A stretch of 64,000 nt of DNA, taken from positions 15,149,902 through 15,213,901 of the forward strand of contig NC_056035.1 in NCBI RefSeq assembly GCF_004379255.2, given 5' to 3'. Source of the stretch: Salvia splendens. Taxonomy: Eukaryota; Streptophyta; Magnoliopsida; Lamiales; Lamiaceae. The position numbers and the translations under genes are program-made. The notes beneath the pieces are model-generated. The model made no database searches, was not told the DNA's origin, and saw only the letters and a list, made by a program, of their open reading frames with translations. Positions 35,202 to 46,500 of this stretch are shown here, piece by piece; within the stretch, counting starts at the first letter, position 1; each line of letters begins with the position of its first letter.

Positions 35202-37271
35202 CTACCCGTTTTCAGTTTTCATAAAGAAACTCAATTCAACGTTATAAAGATGTTATTTCATTTTATTTGCCACTACATAATTGCACAAAAACTCACTATT
35301 ATTTGCAAGTTTTAAGCTAATAAAAAAATAGTACGTGAAGCCTTGAAGGTGACTTCCTTTTTTATTGCATAATTGTCTATTGAAAACCAAATAAAATATT
35401 TCATCCTGCCTCCAGAAACGCGCAAAGATTAAAAAAAGTCGAATTGATCGATAAAAAAATTTCTTGATTGTTGACGTCACCAGAAAGTTCCAGTAATACA
35501 TCATTTAGATAATGGAAACATACGATTACTGGGAAAATAAAGAGATTTCTAAATCTAATGTCAATGGTTTATCATAAATTTGACCATGGAGTAACTTTAA
35601 AACGACCACCCATCCATTGTAGTCACATTAGTATTAGTACGTGCAAATTAAGTGGGTGTTCGGTTGACAATATTAAATCTCATGATTAAATATGTATCAT
35701 GTTTGGTTTATAAGATTGAACCTCACAACTTAATTCTAGATGAATAGTCTCATGATATTAGTAATGTCAACCGAACGCTACCTAATTATATGAATTATAC
35801 ATGGATAAATACTACAGACTTATAGCTCAGCAGTAGTACTAGTTTTTTTTCATCAAAAATCAGAAGTTTATAATTTATTATTTACATTTTAAAAGGTTTG
35901 AAACACATCAAAATTGGCTCAAACTTCACCATTTGAAGGGAATCATCCTTTTTTCATATTTACTATTTGTACTTGCATCTACACGATTGCCAATCGTCGA
36001 GTCTCTTAGTTTAAAATAATTATGCTATTATTATTCTGTCGACAAATTAAAGATAGCTCTTTTTGCTGACTTTACACATATATATTCCGTAGCCACCATC
36101 TAAAGCTATCGCATTTGATTTTTTTTCTATTTTCTTATTGTTCTTCTTCCAATTTCAGTTACGTGGACTAAAACAAATCATTATTATAATCCACATAACT
36201 AATTCTGAATATTTATGATAACACAGCATCTTAGGTCCATTGAGTTTGTTTAAGAAGTTATATGGAATAAGTTATTCCTCTTATCGTTCTACTCTATTTG
36301 ATACAGTACATTTTTTTTGAGACGTCCACTCCATTTGATCCATCTCCTAAAACGATACATTGCTCTATCCATGCTATTCTAATTTCTATTTTATTTTTCT
36401 CCTCATTTAATTTTAAAATAATAATGCATGAGCTATCATGACCAATAGCAAATGTATCCATTAGACTGAGGCTTAAAATATAATGAGGCAACCATACATG
36501 ATATTTAAGTTGAAAATGATTTTTAATTTATAGTACTATTTGAAAAAGTTTTTTTATTTATATTGAAATAGGATAAAGGAAGGAGATAAAAAAAGTAATA
36601 GTATGAAATTCTTATCGAAAGGCATCCAAAAAGTTACTACTAATATACTCCCTCCGTCCCAGTTACTAAAACATTAATACGTCACATATTGTGACAAAAT
36701 ACTACTCTCGTAACTATTTTGAAGTGTATTCTGTTAATGGATTTTCACGTAGTAATCTTGAGTATTTATTTTGATTAAATGTAACTGAAAAAACAATATA
36801 AAGATAGATGTCAATACAATCAAATACAAACAAAATAGTTAAGAATTAAATATAAAAAAATACTATTCCATATCGCAACTCTTAATTCATTTAATCATAC
36901 TAAAACGATCTCAAATATAGTAATTTGAACATCAATCAATTAATATTTTTGATCAATTAACAAGACAGATTCAGCTTGACTTGCTCTCCAAATCCACTTC
37001 ACCAAGACAAAACCTTCGTAATTTCCCAACAATTTCATCGACTTGTTTATAGATAAAACCTCATACAATTAAAATTCGGCCATCATCAAGTTATTTTAAC
37101 TGTTTTTTTAATCGTATACAGCCAATGATTCCGGACAAGTAACCCCTTTCAGCAACCGCCATTTCTGCAAGCTAAAATCCGACCCACTAAAAGTCTCTTT
37201 CCGTTCTGGCATTTCATCATCCATGTTAAATGCATAGTTTATTTTTCGATGGAAACATTTGAGATTTTGTG
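35202..37271. other. Intergenic region upstream of the USP-kinase-U-box gene
   Basis: AT-rich, with one MITE candidate (35654-35782) and a lone Stowaway-like end CTCCCTCCGTCCCAGTTACT at 36648 whose partner end I could not find. The promoter of the downstream gene should lie in the last few hundred bases, but I could not place a TATA box with confidence. Confidence 0.45.
35654..35782. mobile_element. Candidate MITE with GTTCGGTTGAC ends
   Basis: The left end GGGTGTTCGGTTGACAATAT and the reverse complement of the right end GGTAGCGTTCGGTTGACATT share CGTTCGGTTGAC-type sequence, and internal ATCTCATGA / TCATGAGA also pair. At 129 bp it is MITE-sized. Flanking duplication unclear. Confidence 0.5.
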
Positions 37272-40200
37272 ATGGCTGTGATGGAAATTCCGGGGGCCGT
37301 TAACATAATTCGGTACCGGGAGATCGATTTGGCTCGTTTGAGTTTGAGAGGAAGTATGAGGGGTGAGCCGGAAATTGTGCAAGAATTGGAGCCCAGAACG
37401 ACGCCGTCTCCGGCTCTTAGGGAGGAGATGATGTATGTGGCTTTGGGGAAAGATGTGAAGGAGAGTGAGAAGACGCTGATGTGGGCCTTGCATAATTCTA
37501 GAGGGATGAAGATTTGTGTTCTTCATATCCATCAACCTGCTCAGAAAATACCAGTGTGTTAGTATTCATTTCTTGCAAAATTCCTTTTTTTTTGATGGGA
37601 TAATTCTTTTTCTTGGTGCATTGTGTACTCGTTTTCTTGATTTAGAGATTGGTCTTTTCTTAGTTGTTTTGGTATTTTTGATTGGATGATGATTATCTAC
37701 TATTATGTATGTAGTTGGGTGAAATTCACCTAGGTTCGGTGTTTGGAGTTGTTTATTTTTTTCTAGTAAACCAATGTCCATCTCTTTGTTGGATTTGTTT
37801 TTCCTGTTTTTTATGCCTATTTTTACTCCAATGATAGCAATTATCATCGTGCCATTGTTATGAACTTATGATTGTAGTTTTCATTTGGATGACATGTTGT
37901 TTTGAAGGGCCCATGTCACCCAGAAACAAAACAATGCAATTCAACTAAGTTTTGAGGAAAAACGCTAGTTGAGGTCTAATCATTTGGCTCGTCTCGACAA
38001 TATCGTTTGAATGTTTGCATATGGTTTTGTTTGTTTTGGTAGGTCACAAGTATGAATGGCTGACTTATGTTTTTTGCTTATTGGTTTGCAGTGGGTACTA
38101 AGGTTGCAATCAGTAGGTTGCAAGAAAATCAAGTAAACGCGTATCATGAAAATGAAAGACAAGATATGGTTAAGATTATTGACAAGTATATCCGAGTATG
38201 TGAACGATCAGGGGTATGAACTGGTCCTTTTGCTTTCTTAAAGTTTTTCTCTCCTGAAACTTTCATTCTAGCAATCCAGTTTTGTCTTTACAACTTGAAA
38301 ATATACCTAAAACGACAACTGGTGTGGAATTTAGCATGTGATTATCAATGCTGTATCATATTTAACCTAGGATAGACATAGCTGCCTTGTGCTCTTACTA
38401 TATTGATATGGAGTATTGTTTACTGAATTTGGTCTTTTGTTTAACATGCATCTGGAGATAATGCCATCTGCGCACTTCTTCTTAGTTCTGATTTCTTTTT
38501 CTTCTTTAGGTGAGAGCTGAGAAACTGTGCAAAGAAATGGACTCTATTGAGAAAGGCATAGTCCAGCTCATATACGAACATCAGATAAAATGGCTTGTCA
38601 TGGGAGCAGCAGCTGATAAATCTTATTCGAGGTATAATGCGACATGTTTGATCTATACAATACAAAAATCTGGAATTTTATTGAACTGTGTAGATCATGT
38701 ACACATTAGTCATTAGGGCTAAAAATTCACAATTTTGGAGATGTCTCTGCATAGTTTATATGGCCAATTATCTGGCCAAATGGACTTAGTGCCCAGAAAA
38801 TCGGAATCAGTTTTACAATCTTATGGCAGCTTTTGATGTATCTTCCTAATCAATTTCTAGCCTACTTAATCAATTTGTAATCATATGAGATATGACTAGT
38901 GAATATTTGCCATTTGCTATTCTGCCTCATCATTTGAAGGTGATGGCAGCTTGTGACGTATCTTCCCTTGGCTTCATAGTTTCTTGACCTTCTGTCGTGA
39001 CTTTGTTTTTCTTTTTATTGTCGTGATTGTATAACTTTATTATGTATACTTTTCAGAAAAATGAAGGAGCCCAAGTCTAAGAAAGCAATCCATGTGCGCT
39101 TGGAAGCACCTCCTTTCTGCCAAATTTGGTTCATATGCAAAGGAAACCGCATTTATACAAGGTATGTTAATAGTGTTGTATTATTTTGAGGCTCCTGCAA
39201 TTCCTGTTTCCTAGTATAGAAACCATGTGTTGACTTTTGAACTAAATAGAGAGTGTAAACCCTATCATTTCTGGTTGACAATCAAGTTCTTTATCTGATT
39301 TTCTAGTGAAGATTCCTTCACAGCATGGAAAGTCTCTGTCAGTTTTCTTCGATCTGATGACTAGTTCCATGATTCATTTCTATCCAGGGAAAGTAAATTA
39401 GATGGAATTAACATAGATGTAGACTCTCCACCAGTTCAAGCAAGTCCGAATTCTGAAGCTGTGCAGACCTGGAGATCACGCTCACTTGCTGAAGGGGAAA
39501 GGGGTCAAATGGAGCTTCAAAGTTCAGCAACCAATCATCGTAGGTTTATGTCTGAAAATAATGGTATGCACTTTAGCAGCCCGGGAAGAGGTTCTCCTCA
39601 TAGCAATTTGAATGAAGAACGTAACTCTGACTGGGACAACCAATCAAGGAGAACTCCTTCAGTAGGTTCACGCTTTTCTACATGTTCGTCTAGTGAAATA
39701 ATTGATGATTCGATTGTAAGCCGCCTTTCAAGCACTCACGTCCATGGGGAGTATCGTTCATCTTCAGTGACATCCAGTGCTATAGTGAGTATTTCACTGA
39801 AGTTTAATAGAATTTTCTTATATAAGCAGCATTGTCTACATGCCTCTAACAAATCGAACACAGTTTACATTGCTCTTCCCATGAATATATAAAATAATCC
39901 TCAATTGTATGCAATATGGTGGTTGTGGATGTCTGGAAAGGTTGCCAAAGTGTCGTGAACTTGCAAATACTTCTCAGCAGGAGGTAATTTATGTTTTTCT
40001 GACTAGTTTATGAACTTGATCAGGATGGCAATATGGATGATGAACTGTATACTAGGCTTGAGCAATTTGTAGAGGAAGCACAAAGTTCCCGGAAAGAAGC
40101 TTATGAGGAATCACTCAAGCGTAAGAAAGCTGAAAAAGATGCCATTGATGCTTTTTGCCGAGTAAGTCTTAAGCACCACTGCTATCCTCTGGTTTCTTGT

Positions 40201-42314
40201 TCAGAAAAGAAGAATCAATTTCGTACACAGACAAGTATTATGTTGCTTATTCACATTTTAATTGCACTGGTTCTCCATCCCAGCCAATTTTTATTGGAGA
40301 AATTATTATTTTTGTCATGTGCAAATACTTTTTTATCAGCTTGCTTGAGCTGTTAAGATTTAGAAAAAAATTGCAGTTTTAGTTTTGGCGCTGTGATATC
40401 CTCCCAACTAATTTTCAGGGTTGCTAATCTTTTAAGCTAAGCTCTCATCAGTAATGACTTGAGAGAAGCTAATGCATGTTGAATTTATATTGTAGGCCAA
40501 AGAATCTAACGCGATGCATGTTGAGGAGCAAAGACACAGAAGAGAAATCGAAGAAGCACTATCAAGAGCTAGAGAAGAAGCTGATAATATGAAATGGCAA
40601 CTCCGTGAGGTCACGGAAGCACTCAGAGTTGCCAAGGAACAGAAGCTTTCCCTAGAGCATCAAATTGCGGATTCCGATAACATGGTGGAGCAGCTGGAAC
40701 CAAAAATGTATGCAGCTGTTGAACTTTTGCAGAGGTACAAAAAGGAAAGAGATGAATTACAGGTTGAGAGAGATAGTGCCCTCAAGGCGGCGGGGGATCT
40801 GAGGAAAAGACAAGCCGAGGAAGCATCAAGTTCATCTGTATCTCAGTTCTTTTCCGAGTTCTCTTTCTTCGAAATTGAAGAGGCAACAGCACACTTTAGC
40901 CAAACCTTGAAGATCGGTGAAGGCGGTTATGGGAGTATATATCGAGGGGAGCTTCGACATACTCAAGTAGCTATAAAAATGTTGCATCCAAATAGCTCGC
41001 AAGGACCTTTCGAATTTCAGCAGGAGGTAAGTTGTTAGATCTCTGCTCATTCATACGATAAGTTGTTGCACATAATTTGTAGGTCTTGTTGGTTGGTCGT
41101 TAGTTATGCGTACGCCACTGCCCTGATCCCACACCCTCGGCCTCCCAAATGCTGCAGTTAATATTTGATGAACACAATTTCAATTTTAAATGGACTCATG
41201 ACACCTTGTTTCAGGTACATATCCTGAGTAAGCTGAGGCATCCAAACATAATCACCTTGGTAGGAGCTTGCCCGGAAGCTTGGGCCCTCGTTTATGAGTA
41301 CCTATCTAATGGAAGTCTTGAAGATCGCCTCGCTTGCAGAAACAATACACCGCCATTGCCATGGAAAACTAGAATCTGTATAGCAGCAGAGCTATGCTCT
41401 TCTCTGATCTTTTTGCATTCTTGCCGCCCTGAGGGAATTGTCCATGGTGATCTGAAGCCTGCCAATGTACTGCTTGATGGAAACTTTGTTTCCAAGCTTA
41501 GTGATTTTGGAATATGCCGCAAGCTCCCCCATGAAGAATTATCAGAAAACACGACGCTATGTTGGATGACAGAACCAAAGGGGACACTTCTGTACATGGA
41601 TCCGGAATTCCTCGCAACAGGAGAGCTCACTTCAAAGTCTGACGTGTATTCCTTTGGAATTATATTATTGCGGTTGTTAACAGGACGACCTGCACTGGGG
41701 ATAACCAAGGAAGTCCAATATGCATTAGATAACGGTAACTTGAAAGATCTACTCGACCCAACAGCTGGTGACTGGCCATTCGTGCAAGCAAAACAGTTAG
41801 CTCACCTCGCCCTCAGCTGTGCTGACAAGAACCGTGGTTCTCGGCCAGAACTTGCTTCTGAGGTGTGGAGGGTGCTCGAACCAATGAAAAGATTCTGCGG
41901 AGGTTCGTCCATCCTTGGCTCTGAAGAGCAGAGACAGATTCCGGCATACTTCATCTGTCCTATCTTTCAGGTCTGTACATACTGCTTATATATATACATA
42001 TGCTTTTAGACACCGTTGATCATAGATTTTTCCAAGAATCTTGAAACCAAGCCATCTTTCACTACCATAACTCCACAACTGAGTGTAAACCTTAGCATTT
42101 ATTGTCCTAACTTCACCATTGCTATGTGCAGGAAATCATGCAAGATCCTGTGGTTGCAGCTGATGGGTTTACGTATGAATTGGAAGCGTTAAGGGGATGG
42201 CTGGAGAGTGGGCATGATACATCACCCATGACTAACTTAAAGCTTCCAAACTCCGATCTGGTGCCTAACCACACTCTCCGTTCTGCAATACAAGAGTGGC
42301 TGCACCAATGTTGA
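37272..42314 (+). CDS. U-box E3 ligase with USP and kinase domains (PUB33-like)
   Basis: Nine exons: 37272-37557, 38092-38213, 38510-38631, 39057-39161, 39388-39784, 40024-40161, 40496-41026, 41215-41970, 42132-42314, totalling 2640 nt or 879 residues; all phases join. An N-terminal USP domain (from YVALGKDVKESEKTLMWAL to KWLVMGAAADKSYSR and APPFCQIWFICKG) is followed by a Ser-rich linker, a coiled coil (about residues 395-510), a kinase domain (IGEGGYGSIYRGEL, AIKML, HGDLKPANVLLD, SDFG, GTLLYMDPEF) and a C-terminal U-box (YFICPIFQEIMQDPVVAADG to LRSAIQEWLHQC). This order is the plant PUB32/33/51-type family. The expected role, from the family, is a ubiquitin ligase linked to kinase signalling. 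The catalytic loop is HGD instead of HRD, a non-RD-type kinase, as in relatives. The start chosen is the first ATG before the USP domain. Confidence 0.9.
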
Positions 42315-42519
42315 AGCCACTCTCTGTACATTGTCATATTAGCAGCACCTGTTTCCAGGCTTATTACGCGCGCACAAATACATTTGTTGTACAGTAGTTT
42401 ACTACACCTGATTTGCTCATGGGATTTCAGTTTGTGCTTCTCTTTGTATCGTAATAGTGGCACCTGTTTATAATTATGTATAGCATTTTGAACAATGTTT
42501 TGTAATCAGATTTATTTTA

Positions 42520-42823
42520 GAGTAAAGGTCAATTTTGGTCCTAGACATATGACAAAAATACGAATTTGGTCCAAAACATTCTTTTTTTGACAAACAGGCT
42601 CATAACAAATGAAATCCTTGTCGAAGTGGTCCTTTTTACGGTTCCATCAAAAAACTAACGGTCATGCCACTGTATAATTAGCATTGACCATTAGTTTTTT
42701 GACAGAATCACAAAAAGGACTACTTCAGTGACATTTTCATTTGTTATGGGCCTGTTTTTCAAAATGTTTTGGGCAAAAATCGTATTTTGGTCATATGTTA
42801 AGGACCAAAATTGACCTTTACTC
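42520..42823. mobile_element. 304-bp Mutator-type MITE
   Basis: Inverted ends GAGTAAAGGTCAATTTTGGTCC pair at the two termini and continue with CATATGAC; inside, AAAAAACTAACGGTCA / TGACCATTAGTTTTTT also pair, so almost the whole element folds back. The 9-bp duplication TTTATTTTA lies at 42511-42519 and 42824-42832, the length expected of Mutator-like elements. It sits about 200 bp downstream of the U-box gene's stop codon, possibly in its 3' UTR. Confidence 0.85.
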
Positions 42824-43157
42824 TTTATTTTAAACTCTTGATTCTTCAATAACGTATATACATTTTTTGCAGACAGATTTAGCATATTTTTTCCGTTCTA
42901 TGCTGTCTGATTAGTAAATCATTTGTTGAAACTGCCATAAACAAATAAATTTGAATATTACATTTAACTAAAGAAAGTATGAAGTGACTATGCGCTATCC
43001 TTAAAAAATGAGAAATCCCGTTTACTTCACCATAGCACTGATTAACACCCGTAGTTACTCAGAGGCGCAGCCTTCTCCGTCTATACAACATACAGAAAGG
43101 CGACAAAACATCGAATGTTGAAACAGTTTGATGATCATCAGCCATTGCCAGTCTACG

Positions 43158-43352
43158 TGTTGGAAAGCTAAATTGAAGTGTTCCAAAGAGGATGTGGAGT
43201 CCCAACATGTTGGAAGTGTATAACATTTATTATGGAGGGTTCCAATAAGTATAGTTCCTAGAACATTTATATCTAGAGTCCTATATAATGTATCCTCCAC
43301 GTACTCTCAAATAATCAAGTAAATAAAACATCTTTCTTCCTATCTTTCTTCA
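43158..43352 (+). repeat. 5' LTR of copia-1
   Basis: 195 bp, identical by eye to 48188-48382. Confidence 0.95.
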
Positions 43353-43504
43353 TGGCATCAGAGCAGAGTAAAATCTGGCTCAGAAAAGATTCATCATAGC
43401 CAAGAAACCATACCAATCTCGGCCAAGAGGCTGAAACCGATCCCAAGCCAAATACCATACCAATCACGGCCAAGAGGCTGCCCAAAAATCCCTACACATA
43501 AAAC

Positions 43505-46500
43505 ATGTCAGGATCAGATTCCGAAGGAGAAAATAAACCCACAATCAAACCATCCAAGATGAAAACAAGCAAGCACGTCACTGTTGCATTCAAACTAAAT
43601 GGGAAGAACTATCCTTTATGGGCCCGACTAATGAAAGTCGCGATAGGAAGCCGAGGAGGGTATTCCCACATCAAAGATCCACCGCCAGAACCAGAGAACC
43701 CCGGGTATGCCGAATGGGAGGAGACTGATCTCGTGGTGTTTTCGTGGATCATCGACAACGTCGAAAATGACATAATTGCCGACTTTGCTCACCACCAAAC
43801 CGCAAAGGCAATCTGGGACAATCTCGCTGTAACGTTCGAAGGCAAGAAAGATCCGTATCTTATATACGATCTAGAGGATAAAGCCATCGCACTCCGCCAA
43901 GGAAGTCTGGATCTCGAAACTTACTACAGACGAATCCACGGACTGTGGATCAATGTAGATAGGTGTCGAAAACAACCGGTGGATTGTTGCGACAAGGGGG
44001 TCAAGCAGTTCCGAGAGTTCTCAAACACCATGAGGCTATTCAAGTTTCTCACTGGACTTAACCCTGAGTATGATACAATTCGAAGGGATATCCTCAAAGA
44101 GGAACCTTACCCCTCAGTCGAAGAAGCTTACGGAAGGGTCCAGAGGGAGGCGGCTCGATTGAAGATCATGCCACCGGCATCCTCGACACCTACCGAAGTT
44201 CCTGGCGTTGGAAGCGCCGATACATCATCGGGGGAGATCGGCTACGGGTACGGAGCACAGAGAGACCGGCCAATCAATCGAGGACCACCGCGACCGCCAC
44301 CCACCAGAGCCAATCACCAAGACGGAGGAAGAATCGACAAAACCAAGCTATGGTGTTCACATTGCGGGAAAAACAAACACACGAGAGATACCTGCTTCCT
44401 CCGTGTGGGATTCCCCGAATGGTGGGACGATAAACAGAGGGCACGAGCACAAACGAAGTTCGCTGCCGTCGGAATCGGCGAAACAAGGCAGGGGAATCCC
44501 CAAAATCAACCCAGAGAAGGACCAAAGGGAGGACCGAATCCAGGTACCCCAAAATACCCCGGTGATAATGGCGGTGGCAGCAGTGGCGGCGAAGTTCGGG
44601 TTGGAAATTTCGTCGAGAGAACGGAAACTCAGATCGAGAGACAGAAATGGAGTGGAGGCGCAGCAATAGGAGGTATCGGGTTTGGTCAAGGATCAAACCC
44701 TAGATCTATCCCTTTATTGCATTTTAATCCCCAGAATATGAAAGTCATGCAATTTAGTCCGCCACTTATTGATAATCCCAAATGTGACCCCCCAGATCTG
44801 GATATTTGCGAAACCAACCCCAAATTCCCTAGAAAGTCCGACTTACGCCCCCCAATTAGCCATATCTCCACACATAATCGGTTTACACCGTTGATGAATT
44901 TTTCCGCTGCTTTATCTGTAAAAAATACAAAAAATGTTGATAGGAAGGGATGGATTTTTGATTGTGGCGCCACAGACACTATGACACCAGAAAGATCTGA
45001 TTTTAGTAATTTTAAAGAGGTTACTAAAACTTACATTAGAACTGCCAATGGGGAATTCATTACTGTAGCAGGGGCAGGAACCATAAGAATTTCCCCTACT
45101 CTTCGATTATCAAACTGTCTGTTTGTCCCTAGCCTGTCTCAGCGGCTAATGTCAGTAAGCCACGTAACAAGGGAATTAAATTGTACACTGCTAATGCATC
45201 CAACTTTCTGCATCTTACAGGATATTCGGACGAGGAGGATCATTGGGCGTGGCACTGAGGATCGAGGACTCTACTACGTGGATGGGGTAGCTCAACATGG
45301 CAGTGCGATGCTGGCTCACGGGTCCACGAAAGAGGAGGCTTGGCTGTGGCACAGAAGACTAGGACACCCGTCTCATGGTTACTTTAAACTTTTGTTCCCA
45401 AATTTTTCTTTACCTAAAGATTTTTCTTGTGAAACTTGTGTTTTGGCCAAAAGCCACAGACAGAGTTTTAAACCTTCAGATACCCGTATGAAATCCATGT
45501 TTGATTTAGTGCATGCTGATGTGTGGGGGCCGGCACCTGTTATTGGGGGTAGTGGATTTAGATATTTTGTGACATTCATTGATGATTGCACGAGAATGAC
45601 TTGGATCTATTTCTTGAAACATAAGTCAGAAGTAATTGACAAATTCATTCTTTTTTTCCATATGATACACACCCAGTTCCACAAAACCATAAAAATTCTT
45701 CGTTCAGATAACGGGAGGGAATTTGTTAACACCGCTATGTCCAATTTCTTTCATAAACAAGGTCTCCTCCACCAAACATCCTGTGCTTATACGCCCGAAC
45801 AAAATGGGGTAGCTGAGAGAAAAAACCGAACCATTCTGGAAATGACCCGTGCCCTTATGATTGAGTCCAACGTCCCAAAATTCCTTTGGCCAGAAGCCGT
45901 TGCAACCTCTATCTACCTCATAAACAGACTACCCACCAAAATTCTAAAAACCAAAACCCCCCTTGACATCCTTTCCCAACAAGCCCAAATACCAGAATCC
46001 CTTAGCATGCCACCAAAAGTCTTTGGATGCACTGTCTATATTCATATCCCTAAACATGAAAGAACCAAATTTTCCCCTTGCGCAACCAAATGTGTCTTCG
46101 TGGGATATGGGGTCAACCACAAAGGGTATAGATGCTACGATCCAAACACTAGGAAAATCATCACCACCATAAACTGTGACTTCCTTGAAACCGAGTTCTT
46201 CTATAAACACCACCTTAACAGTCAGGGGGAGACATCCGAAAGTAATTATGGGGACTGTCTAAGTTGGTTTGTGCCACTTCCAAGCCACTCGATTGAGGAT
46301 CCACCCGAGACAGTTGTCACTGTCGCCGAGCAAGCCCCTCCAGAGTCTCCTCAACCGCGCCCATCTGACTCTCCTTCACCAATATCCGAGGTATGTCCGG
46401 AACCAGTCTCTGAGGAAAGTTCTACAGTTAATACTAACACTGCAGAAACCGAGGATAATACTGTAGACAGTGATACCGGGAGGTATGTTCTCCCTCCACG

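Noticed and set aside
36648..36930. Complete Stowaway MITE starting CTCCCTCCGTCCC
   Set aside because: Only one end is present; no matching inverted end or TA duplication was found downstream.
43055..43300. 81-codon minus-strand frame over the copia-1 5' LTR
   Set aside because: It crosses the LTR boundary and has no coding features.
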